NCBI RefSeq assembly: GCF_019649055.1
Contig: NW_026570233.1
Span: 248,001-312,000, forward strand
Source of the DNA: Paramacrobiotus metropolitanus
Taxonomy: Eukaryota > Tardigrada > Eutardigrada > Parachela > Macrobiotidae
Reading direction: 5' to 3'
DNA length: 64,000 bases
Shown here: positions 12,333-23,600 of the stretch, piece after piece
Layout: each line of letters begins with the position of its first letter
How positions within the stretch are numbered: position 1 is the first letter of the stretch
Notes under the pieces: generated by a model
Seen by the model: only the letters and a program-made list of their open reading frames with translations
Database searches by the model: none
What the model was told of the DNA's origin: nothing
Program-made: the position numbers and the translations under genes

Positions 12333-13088
12333 CACAACAGAATTAAACCGCTCTTACAACAGAATTAAACCGCTCTTAAAAACAACGTGATCAACAAGTT
12401 AAAATTTTTTCGAAACTCTGTTGAGGGTAAGATGTATTACACAATACGTCCACAGCACTGGCTGCCGTTGGGAAAGTCAAAGTCGTGATCACACTTTTAA
12501 AGGGAACCGCTGAGCTGGCGCAGACGAATGTTCGCTGACTCCAGGCAGCAAAAACGCTGAGATGTTTGAATAAGTGTATCGTGCTACAAAGAAAACTCCC
12601 GTGGGAAAGTACCGCGCTGCAGTAGGCAAAAGTAGAATCTACAGAATTTAAAACGGAGGCGTTGCGGTCACGACTCCCTAAACTAGCATTAAACAACAAA
12701 CCTTCGACAGCGCCTCTCTGGAGACCTAAACTTAATCAAGCGGATGGATACATGTAACGCGTTCACTATCTTCATGGATAACGAGGTAGCGCCATTGGCA
12801 TAGCCTTAATCAGAGTGCTTTTAGAAATAGATTTTTACGGAGACATCTACAGAGTACCGTAGCTGTCATCGGGCATGTTGCTCATTTCGAAGACTTCCGA
12901 ATTATACAGGAACCGTCCAAAACATCTTCCGGCGGGATGACTAACGTCCGTGGCATTTAAACACGAGAAATACAGGAATCGGGGATACCATCATATGGGC
13001 ACAAGGGTCCCGCCTACATTGAAAGACATCACAGGAGACGGGCACAGCGGTGAGCGTGGCGGAAAGAAGAAACGAAAAACATGCTTAC

Positions 13089-13199
13089 CTGAGGGACGTC
13101 GACGACTTTGTCCGCTTTCCCATGGCGTCTGAAATTATCGCTGCATGTGGCAAAGAGAAGAAGCGCATAAAGGCCACGATGAAATGCTACTCCAAACAT
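13089..13199 (-). CDS. Putative signal-peptide first exon
   Basis: From the ATG at 13199 the frame reads MFGVAFHRGLYALLLFATCS then DNFRRHGKADKVVDVPQ and stops exactly at a good donor (CAG then GTAAGCAT) at 13088. The first 20 residues look like a secretory signal peptide with a small residue before a likely cleavage site. It could be the missing first exon of guanylate cyclase copy 1, whose extracellular exon starts some 770 bp downstream, but the phase does not fit directly: this exon ends in phase 0, while the cyclase exon, if it starts at the best acceptor, needs phase 2, so another small exon would be required. Alternatively it starts a small secreted protein. I cannot choose between these from sequence alone. 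Confidence 0.35.
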
Positions 13200-13274
13200 T
13201 GCACTAGAAATGGTCTATCCTGTTTATGAAAACAACAAGTTGAAGCCTCTGTTACATGGCAGTGCAGTGCAGTC

Positions 13275-13580
13275 TAGTGTTGGGTCGGCCCGGCCCGTCC
13301 TTTAAACAACCCGCCTCGGCCCGGGCCGTCTTGCAGCACAATAATATTCCCGGATGTCATTATGCAAGCGGCTACAGAGGGCATGTGAACCGAAAAGCAA
13401 ACGGATATTCGCCTAGAAACCGTTTAATGCTGCAAAAATTAAGAAAAACTTTTCGAAAATACTGAATTTCAGTAAATCCCAATGAAAGTTTTCGTTTTTC
13501 TACGTGATTTTCTATATTTTATGTCCACAGCGGGCCACGGCCCGGGCCGAGGGCCGCGGCCCGGGGCCGGGTCAACACTA
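13275..13580. mobile_element. hAT-type MITE, 306 bp
   Basis: The element begins TAGTGTTGGGTCGGCCCGG and ends with the inverted counterpart CCGGGTCAACACTA. It is flanked by 8-bp direct repeats, GTGCAGTC at 13267-13274 and ATGCAGTC at 13581-13588, which differ at one base. An 8-bp target duplication and short TAGTGTTG-type ends are the hallmark of hAT transposons. The interior is a GC-rich pair of CGGCCCGGGCC blocks around an AT-rich centre and has no transposase, so it is non-autonomous. Confidence 0.75.
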
Positions 13581-13588
13581 ATGCAGTC

Positions 13589-14642
13589 TGTAGACGTACA
13601 TAAGATCATTGGTAGACGAGCGGAAGATATTACTGTATTTGTGCAGATGTCAAGCTGCGTTCCAATTTTATGACATGCGATCCGGTGTGGTGCAAAACAG
13701 CCGTACGGTAGTTATTCATATTTGAAGTGTACCGGCATTGCCGGAACTGCACAGCTGCAGCGGGGAATCATACTTCACGGTAAAATTTGCTGATTGCCGT
13801 CATCTTCTTTCTGAGAGGTTTAAGTGTGCCGGCGAAAGTGCACAATTACAGCTGATAATCCTCACCTTACGGTATAGATTTCTTACAGCCGGCACTCTCC
13901 GCCTGTTCCCGGTCCCTTCGTTCCCACTTAATGTCACAGTAGCGCAAGCGATATGCAGAAACATGAGGCATCTCAGAATAAAAAACAATCAGACCCAGTA
14001 GGGCTAGTGAGTGGCAAATAGGAAGACGCAACAACGTCTCGTTCGCATGTACCCCGTAATAAGAAGAACAGCGCAACTGCTACGTGATGCGCACGGGATG
14101 AACAGGGAGGTAATGCGACAGGGGTATGGAACAATTTAACATCAGTTAGATGAACTTAACTGACATTTAAGTGTCGAGATAGCGTGGCAAACAAAGGCCG
14201 TGTAACATGCAGGAGGATTGCTCGTTCAGTAAGTACATTTGAACCAATTTTTTAATCTTATCGGAAAGACGTTCGTTAGATGTCGCTGGCGGAACTTCGG
14301 TCAGCGGCATCTAACGAACGCAGCTTTCGCGGCCCGCCGCGAAAGCCGGTCAATCTGTTCAGTTTCGAAGTTTAAGCAATATCATTATACAGTATGTAAT
14401 ACTTACAAAATTGAAAATACAATATAGAGTTGTGAGTATGGTTTGGGATACTTCTTTATTTATCGGATCTCGTTGTGTTTCTGCAAGTTGAGTAAATTTG
14501 ATAGATAGTTTCCAACCATACCGCGAAACTTTATGCTGTTATAGAAAAAAAAATGTTTTCTTCTATTTTTCCAGCCCGCGCCATAATGGGGAGGTAAACG
14601 AGTATCAGAACTGTTCTGTGACTTCCGGCAAAAAAAAAACAA
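13589..14642. other. Intergenic between the two guanylate cyclases
   Basis: No confident gene. A frame starting at 13988 on the minus strand begins with a signal-peptide-like stretch (MFFILRCLMFLHIACA) and contains possible donors, so it may be a 5' exon of cyclase copy 1. The 3'UTR of cyclase copy 2 and the twin hairpins at 14270-14346 also lie here. Confidence 0.4.
14270..14346. repeat. Twin adjacent hairpins
   Basis: Hairpin one, 14270-14320, has 21-base arms starting CGTTCGTTAGATG with two transition differences and a 9-base loop. Hairpin two, 14323-14346, has perfect 10-base arms (GCTTTCGCGG / CCGCGAAAGC) around CCCG. They are only two bases apart, about 300 bp past the stop codon of cyclase copy 2. 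Confidence 0.85.
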
Positions 14643-17600
14643 TTAGCAATTTAACTGAGACTCCAGGCCGAATTTGGGGTCGTATTGCAGCCAGAATGTT
14701 CGAACATTTCCCTTCCCTTTCACATCGACAAAGCCGCGTTCAACTAGAACGAATTCCGCAGCGCTTGTCAGCAGATCAACGGTGGCACAGCTCAGATGGA
14801 TATGGTCATCCTGGCTGTATAACAGCATGCGGGAAGCCGTGTTGACTGTGTCTCCAAACCTGCAACATTCGCGATAGGTGACCTGACTGCATCTAATTGG
14901 CGTTAACTGCACAGCATACAGGCAATAGCGCGGTGTCTTGTTTCCGACAATCCCCGCCACACAGGAGCCACTATGTAGACCGACACGCAGCGCGGTCTCG
15001 GAAGTCTTTGTGAATTTCGAATAGGAATGGATTAACGTCTGGGCAAGCAAACCCAGTTCCTGGGCATGTGCGCTTCCATTGCGTTTAGGAAGACCACTAA
15101 CAACCTAAAGCGTCATTTGCTAAAAGCAGGAATAGAACGTAAGCGGTGAAGAATAACTTTACAAACCATGTACGAATCTTTTATCGTCTCCACTTTGTAT
15201 GCATCGAAACGCGGAAGCACCAAATCGAAAACGGAATATACCTGTACAACCTCTGTGACATCAGTATACATATGCCTGGTAAAAACAAGTTTTTGATTTT
15301 TGGCATACTTCGTTGAGAAAGGTCATTATATCCGAAGGTGAATGGACTAACACAAATTCAGAAAATCTGCCAATATCGCTGTAAAAAAGAAACATAAATT
15401 AATTTTGTGTTGGTGATTTTAGACAACATCACTTACCTAAACATGACCGTCACGGAGTCGAAGGTTTCCGGGTTTACCGACGACCCTTTCCTTAGCTCGG
15501 CGACAATATCCTTTGGAAGCATTTGCAGTAACAACGCATCGCATTTCTTCTTTTCCTCAATCAATGCTAAATTACGAACGGTGACTAGCGCATCCAGTTC
15601 GGTTGTGTAGCGTTCTAATCGCCGCGCAATACGCTCCATCAGATTCTCATTTCCGTAGTAACCCGTGGCTCGGCGAAACATCTTCGCTACGGCGTGAATA
15701 TCCGGCGGTTCTGCTGCGCTCGTTCTTAAGCACTCTCCAATAATCGGCATCATAATATCAACGGGATCGACTCGCTCAAACGGGTTCTCTAAAACTTCAA
15801 GAAGGCTGGCATAGGTTACCTCCTTTTGCAGGATTATGTGGGCCATAATCAGGCCGACTGCATGAATGTCCGAGCGAGGATCGCCTAACGGTTCTGCTTG
15901 GTGGAATCCAACAGGCATTTCGGTGGACCTGGTTAGTACACAGTCCAGATTGATTAGTGCTGAGCGTAGCCGTGGATATGCTAGACTGCCCAGATTTAGG
16001 GTGAACCGGTTGTCAATGAGGCAATTATGGCTGGATAAGGAACCGTGGGCTCGTAGTGGAGATTGATGAACAGCAGTCAGGCCCTAACAGACAGCAGAAA
16101 ACAAAATACTTTTAACTGCAGTAACTGGCTTAATACATTTTCAATCACCATCCCGCATCATACCTGAAGTAGATCTTGGATTAGGGAAAACTGAAAGTCC
16201 TTGTCGAGACGCAAGCGTTGCACCAGGTCACAAAGAGATCCCCGTGAACAGTATGCACTAACGAATACCATTTCTTTCTCGTTCGTATAGCACACGCCAA
16301 AGAAGCGATTGATGTTTGGTATGCTGAGATGTCGCAACTGCAGAAACAACATGGAGTACTAAATGGGGCTGCATGTAAACGTAGTGGATCTTCGTGCGCC
16401 TAACATCATGTAAAAGCCGGTGTAACTTTTTGTTCCCTTCGGCTTTAACCAGAGGATCAGTCAAATACCGCACCCTTGCGGAGACTGGTGTTATCCAGAC
16501 CATGTATTCTCCGTATGTTCCTGATTTTCCCGGGTGATTCACCTATGGGAAATGCTCATAGTGACGTTTACGTACAACACAATGTCATATTCTCGAAGGC
16601 AACCGCAGCCGCTGTCACAGATACGGGTTTCGGTTGCCTTATTGTTAGTCGCCGATACGACACCTGGCCACTGACATATATCCCGTCCCAGTTTAAATGA
16701 CGACAATCCAAAATCCACCATTTGGATTTTCGCTGATTCGTCCTCATTCTCCTGTAACGAAGAGAAATTCTTTTAATCGTTTTTGTACCTTTGCGGTGAA
16801 AATTGAATGCGAACATAATGCAGTTTTTATTATTCCGTTATAACACACCGTAAAATTCGAACAATATTATTGTCATACCTCCAGATACACAAAGAAACTG
16901 CGACCGCTACGCAGATTATTAATATGGCGGCGGCGTTGGCTACTGCGGTGAGAGCTGGGCTTCCTGCAACAGAATCGAATTGTATGCCCACCCTTTCCTG
17001 TCTTTTAATGTTTGCGTTTTTAGCGGAATGGTATATATATAATCTAAGTCGTTTATACCGATCGACACGCAATGCGACCGATCTCCCCGGAATCCGCAGT
17101 CTGGCTCGTCATCAGGTGGCCATTCTCTTGGCCATTGAATGGGCGTAACCATGGTGGTGTTTGGATTGTCCGGATCAAACTGCATCACCGTCTGCGAAAG
17201 CGTTGTGCGAAATTCAGTTGGTCACCTTGATTTAACTTGACAATATACAGGAAAGCCTGTCGTATTACCCGCAATTCTCCGGTATTTGTATCGAACTGAT
17301 TAACCACCCAGATCGGCATTCGTTCACCAAACTCATTGATGGTCGCATTTGTGATGGATGTTTGAAAGGTTCGATTCAAAAAGTGCTTGACTAGTGATCG
17401 GCCCGATCCACTGACCGCTATTGCCGGGTTTGAATAGATTTCATTCATGACCTTTACGGAAACATATTGTGTCTTAAATTTTAAAATAAGACTGACTATG
17501 CACAACGTAAGTAATAGGCACACCTGAGCAAAAATCACTACGGACGCGTATGTGGAGATTACATGCGGCGATACCTGCATCACAACTAATGGTAAGTAGC

Positions 17601-19547
17601 AGGTACGTTAAAATGTACTTAATGGCACAGCATACACGTGCTAAAGTCTAAAATGAACCGATTATTCTACTACAAACTGTAATTCTAGTCTTCTACCAGT
17701 TTTTACCGATTTACTCAATTAAACAGAGATAGCGGGATGCATTTCGTCATTGTTGTTAATGCTTTGATGTACTCACGTATTCACCGGGTTGGTACGTATA
17801 GTTATAAACGCGCCGGGATAAGTCAATCATTAAATCGGCGAATCCAAGTGCGTACGTTCCATTAGCCTCTCCGTACACGGACACATCGGGCTCAATAATG
17901 AGCACAGAACGGAAAGCCGATCGTGCTGCCTAAACATCCGCTAACCGGATATGGGAAAACGTTCCAAAAGAAATAGATAGCTGCGGCGGTTGCGTACCTC
18001 ATCGTCGGTGTTATTGCATTTCCAGTTGATATCATACAGGCCATTGCGAAATGGAATAATTGCCACATACACCTTTTAATCAGTGCAAACACACCTTCAA
18101 AGTATCAAAAAAGCAGGCAGTATTCAGCGTTACCGTACTTTGTAGTCTGCACTTACATGTTCGCCGTTGGTCATATTAAGCAAGGAAGCCGTAAGCTGAA
18201 ACCGGAAAGGTCTAGGTTAAATAATTATTATGTCGACACTCGTAAGCAGTTTAAGAAAACTGAACAATCGTTTCACCAAAAGCTTTCGAAAATCAGTTGA
18301 TCCCAGTCCAAACATCAAGTAAACTGCAAAAAAGGTGCCATTATAAAACATGCGGAATTTGTATAGACGGACGTGTAATCTAAAAAATATAAAAGCGTTA
18401 TCTTGCTCGTCACATACCGCGACTAAAGTGGTCCAGTTCATGAAGAACACTTTCGTAGTGTACGTCTTTTCGGGTATCGATCTGTATCGTGTGCGTTTGG
18501 GTTCCGGCATGACTTTTAATTTCTGCTTGTACAACGCTGGCTAGCGATAAGTACAAGGAATTGGCAGCAATATTAATCACGATGCCAAATGTCTGCCATT
18601 TGAATTCGTCGATGAAGATGTTGTACGCACGTAGGTACACTACTGGAGAATTGACCGAGGTAGTGATCCATGTTGGGTATGTGACCTTATCGCGGATTTG
18701 CGGCAAATTTGCTGCGCTAAAAGTTAGCGTATTGCAGAATTGCAGATATAACTTGCAGACATAATAATTTTATAAAGAAATTGACTTTAAATGTTGATTT
18801 TAAAAATTTAATTTTTGTTTCTGTTTAGTAACGGTTAATTTCTTTAAAGTTTCAAATACACAGAAAACTGCTGGTTTGTTGCTTGAAATCCGGTCGGTTC
18901 CTTCGCGACTCGCGAGACACATTGTACGATGATAACAAAAACAAGAACTTGTTCTTCACCGCTTTTCTCGTTTGGTAATAGTTACTAGTTAGTAATAGTA
19001 ACGGTTGTTGGTTACTTTTAATCAAAGCTGCATGTACCTATACCTAGTTATAAAGAGCAGATCCCATTCGGTAATTAGCGGCAACATTGATGCGACATCA
19101 GTTGCACAACCTAACAGGATTAAACAAATACAAGTTATATACTTCAAAGTTATTTTAGTTCGAAGCCGCTTAGCATATCGTTGCAAAAATGTACTAAGTT
19201 TTTCTCAGCAGCGCACACAATCATATTTAGCCGATATATGCTAATCAACCTGGCAAAATAAAAGCGGTAACATCCGGTACATATCGTCGTTTATCCAGTA
19301 CATAGGAAGAAATAACATGGACATTTTCCGCTGCCCATTCTGGGCAGGCTTGACAACGATAATCATACAGTAATTTATGGGAAATGTTCAGGCAGGGATA
19401 GGAACGTTTGACTTCGTTCAGCGCGTACTGGAAGGCCGGTCCGGTGTACGGCCAGCCACCCAGTTGGGTGGTGTACATAATAGCCGTTGTGATAATTTCA
19501 ATCTGCAATGGTGTCCGCACACAGCCAAACCTGACTCGTCTTGGCAT
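14643..19547 (-). CDS. Receptor-type guanylate cyclase, copy 2
   Basis: Paralogue of the gene at 7526-12332 with the same exon order. The extracellular domain begins RTPLQIEIITTAIMYTTQLG in the exon 19547-19250, followed by exons near 19.1 kb, 18723-18418, 18.3, 18.2, 18.0, 17.9, 17.55, 17.4 and 17.1 kb. The membrane segment is near 17000-16885 (AAAILIICVAVAVSLCIW). The pseudokinase part reads SIPNINRFFGVCYT, YCSRGSLCDL and SSHNCLIDNRFTLNLGSL. The catalytic domain keeps ARRLERYTTELDALV, SDIGRFSEF (metal Asp), KVETIKDSYM (Glu for guanine), a Cys in PRYCL and FGDTVNTASRM, and ends DVKGKGNVRTFWL. A 60-bp intron (14919-14860) splits PRYC-LFGD. The usual SDIVGF is SDIGRF here, and TIGDAY is TIKDSY in both copies, a charged residue where a Gly is normal. 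The signal-peptide exon was not found. cGMP synthesis at the plasma membrane is expected; the ligand is unknown. Confidence 0.92.
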
Positions 19548-20622
19548 CTCAATAAATAATCACCAATCACTCCAAAATTTACCGGTGAAATAACACGCAG
19601 TCGGTAGCTACAAAACTGGTAAATATTTAATACAATACAAGTACATAGTGCTGTATTAGGGTATGCGGTTCAACTCTGCATGCCGAAAATCATATACAAC
19701 GGGATCGGGATGACATGATGAACTTGCCAAAACATGTTTAAGTTTTTTCTGTCTGTGAACCTCGCGACGGTAACACACTGCTAAGCCACGACTACAGAAC
19801 AGGTAATGTACAACCAGTGCCCGAAAGTGATGGGATTATGTATTCTGGATCAAATGGCACGTTCTGATATGGCCTGTCACATAACCCCTTCCTAAAGGCC
19901 GTAAATGCTCGGAAAGCAAACAACACAACCGGAAACTTATGAGAGTTACTCTTCGCCGAATACGGTCGGATTTTCGGGATACGTTAAACTTGAAACTCAT
20001 ACAGCGTAATTCTACAATTACTGTGCTGCGTAACACAGCCTTTTTTTTCTTTTTCTTACTTTATTATTTTTTTCTTATTTTTATTAGTCGGGGGCTCATG
20101 ATCAAATTTTCAATTCCCATAAACAAAAAATTATGAAGACGGTGTGTCGAGTAAACTGTATTTAATCACGATTATCATACAGGATTTCGCATCGATTTCT
20201 TCCGCCGGTGTGATTATCCCAGAAATGAGAGCTCGCCAAGTAACTAAAAATGTTACACAATACCATTGTACGAATGTAAAGGAAATCGTCAACCCGCACT
20301 ACATAAAACAAAACAAAGCTAAACATTAGCAACAGCACACTTACACGCAAAAAAAACGGGCGATCCGACCAACGTAGAAAAAAAGACATTGGTTACAATT
20401 AACCACAAATGTTACTCGCCAAAAAAAACCACAAAGGCATGACGCACCTGAAAACTGGAATTGTAATGCAGCGATACTTGATAAAAAGCACGCATGTGAC
20501 TGTCGTTAAGAAAATCCTTTAATGTGCACCCTCCGAGTGTTAAATACTCCACGATCGGCCTGTTCAACACTCCGGTGATCGTCAAAAATGGACACCAGTG
20601 TCTCGCGTTGTGGAGCGGTATT
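19548..20622. other. Intergenic, no confident gene
   Basis: This lies upstream of cyclase copy 2 and downstream of the CREB3-like gene. A minus-strand frame at 20389-20162 begins with a hydrophobic leader (SVLLLMFSFVLFYVV) and could be a signal-peptide exon for the cyclase, but I see nothing that links it. The stretch 20040-20090 is a T-rich run. Confidence 0.4.
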
Positions 20623-23600
20623 CTAGTGGGTGGCGGTGGAGCGGTTGGGCGCGGCCAGCTGGATGTGCATGTCGGGCATGGGCGTGGTGACGACGGTGAC
20701 GTGGGCGGCGTACTTCTCCTCCCATGGGTCCAGACTGATGGAGTTGGTGGTCTTCTGGGCGTGCAGGGTGTCCAGGACGGCCAGCTCGTCCACCTGGGCC
20801 AGGGGCAGGCCGGATGATTTGTGGCGGTGGTGACGGTCGGGTGGGGTGTCCAGGTTGTACATGATGCGCGTTCGCACTGTTAAAAAACAACTTTTATTTA
20901 TTGGCTTATAATTTTCATTCTAAATTCCAATTTTTTAATGGTATAATTATTTTTTCCAGCTGCTGCCCAATTTTTTACACTCAAGAACGAAAGCAGCGAG
21001 ACAAAACTATTCGCACGACAATCTACGACAAAACAACAGACAGAAAAGTACCGAAAACCAGAAAAAGTTCATAAACGTTTCGCAGATTCGTGTACAAAAT
21101 TAAGACAAAACTTTCGAAAATGTATGCTTGCCTGTTTATTTAATAATTCCGAGTGAAAATTCAGATTATACCGTAACAATATATCGAACAAACTCGGTGA
21201 GTGATAAGAATGGTTCGAAAGGTATATTTAGATTAAGAAAAACCAAATAATAGAAAAGATCAAGACCAAAAAAGAGAACGACATTTATCCAAAAATAAAA
21301 GGAAAAAATGTTCCTAAAGTGGAATAAATTTTTTTTCAAAATGCGTGTTTACGTACTAACAAAATTTGCTCTACATTCAAGAAAATTATTACAAAATACT
21401 AAATTAATTTACAATAAATTATCACCGTTTCATTTGAAATAATTCAGAATAGTGATATTGAAAAGTACTGTATTTCGTGAACACAAACAACAACATGCGG
21501 ATCATCCCGGGCGACAATTACACCACATTTTATTACCTGGCGCAGCGTTCTCCGTTTCATAATCGCCGACCAAGACGGCGTCGGCCTGCGCGTCCTTGTC
21601 GTTGGCACTCTTTCCGTAGGGCGTCATAATCAGCGCCACCGATAAGACCAGAGCCTACAAACAACCGGGAGCCGTATTAACGAGCTATTTGCACAGACTC
21701 ATCGGCCCACCGACAACACGATCACGCTGACATCAACAACCGGTCGTAAAATGCAAAGTTCATCGGCGTTGCTATTGTTCGCAACCGGCAGCCGCTGATT
21801 AGCGCTGATATCAGCATTATTACCCAAACGTTCTTGCTGAGCTGGCGCAATAATGAGCACATTATTTTTGCCAAGTTTTAGAACAATATTTGCAATGAGA
21901 CGAACTTCGATACCACATTAAAGTACAGACTAAAAGAAAAAAATAAATACTTTACAAATCGTTTTTGCACAGAATAATTCCGAAATATTTAGGAAGGCAC
22001 TTTTATTATCTACCGGAAGGTACAACACTACGATTTCATCCATGTTCACTATACGAAATTTCATAACTCAATTTCTTTTTGAATTTTGAAAGTTAACCCG
22101 AAATCCTGCGCAAACTATTACGTGTTCCTTTCGCGTATAAAACATCAAAACACTTCATACGGACTGGCCGGTTATATATTTCCGAAAACTCTTTAAACAA
22201 AACTAAAAAAAATAAATCTAAAATAATTTTATTCAGTTCCTTTTAAATTTAACCCAAGGTGTACCTAATAATCAATCGACACTTACTCACAGCTACAACA
22301 AATCTGTTAATACAAAAAGTAAGTAAAATGTATGGTTCTTACCATTAAGCACGTTCCCGTCGTTTTGGTATTGCGCGTGGTGCGTCCCAACAGGCTCTGT
22401 AGGGTTTTCAGCTGCGCCTGCAGCGAGACATTCTCCTTCTCCAGTTCCTTGACCCGCTTGGACAGCGTCTTATTCTGAGAGGCGATGTCCTTGATCTGAT
22501 CCTCCAACTGATCAACGTACACCTTCTTCTTCCGCCGACTCTCTTGTGCCGATTTCTAAATTTAACCAGCACGGGCGTCAAAACAGCGGATAAATCGTCA
22601 TGACATTTACATGTATCTATTGCACGTTACGGATCAGCGAAAATCAAATCAATTAAATAAACACACCTGGTTAAAATCAACATGCTGCGTACTGGTAAAC
22701 TATACACCAGATATTATTTTTAATTTTATGGAAAAGCTGTACAAGCGCCAAGTCAGCCGAATGTCGCTGCTGTCAATAAACAAATTAAACTCTTACATCA
22801 ATACGGGAAAAATATCTCTACAATATAAATCATAACGACAGCATCAGCAGCTATAAAACTAGGCAGTATGTTACATAAAAAATAAGAAAAAATTACAACA
22901 GAAAATCCACAATTTAACTTACTAAACCCACAGCATACACAAGAAACAGCATTTTATAAAACAACCGCAAACAACACTAACTTGTAAGTCTAAAACTGAA
23001 TGCTATCCCTAGTTTTATTAATTTAATGATTTGAATTGACTTCATCCATTTAAAAATACTTATTAAATACATGATTATTCAAAAAAACATTATTATTTGT
23101 CATTTCAAATATATGTTACTATTAATTTTAGTATTTATACTCCTAAGATATTCATTAATATTTAAAAATATTGCCCATTTTTTCAGTGCCGGCCTGCCGG
23201 GTGTGTAGCCCACTGCAGCCGCCAAACCGCGCTTCAAAAAAGTAAGTATCTGTACATCTCAACAACAACGCCAGACACTTCAATCGAGGCATGAAGGCCG
23301 CATCGAAAACCGGTCTGCGTTTTTTTCTGCATCGGCCACCGGGTCTTCACTCACACAGCGCATGCCAATAAGTACCATTGCTGTATTCATCCCCGGTGTC
23401 AGTAGCCCAAACGCATGCCACGCAACACACATCGGCACTCGTCAATGAACTCGTCGCATCGCGCCGGAAACTTCGCCGAATAACATTATACCGCGTATAC
23501 GTCAACAATACTGTTTAAGCACCGCTATTACCACCACTACCGACCCCGTACTGATTAAGCACGCTCTTTATCGACGGGCCGATCTCATCGCAACCTCCGT

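Noticed and set aside
12870-13088. Cysteine-containing small peptide continuing the signal-peptide exon (reading PLCPYDGIPDSC)
   Set aside because: It needs an unproven acceptor and ends at a stop in one phase, or a 47-bp intron in another; no known neuropeptide signature results, so no product is claimed.
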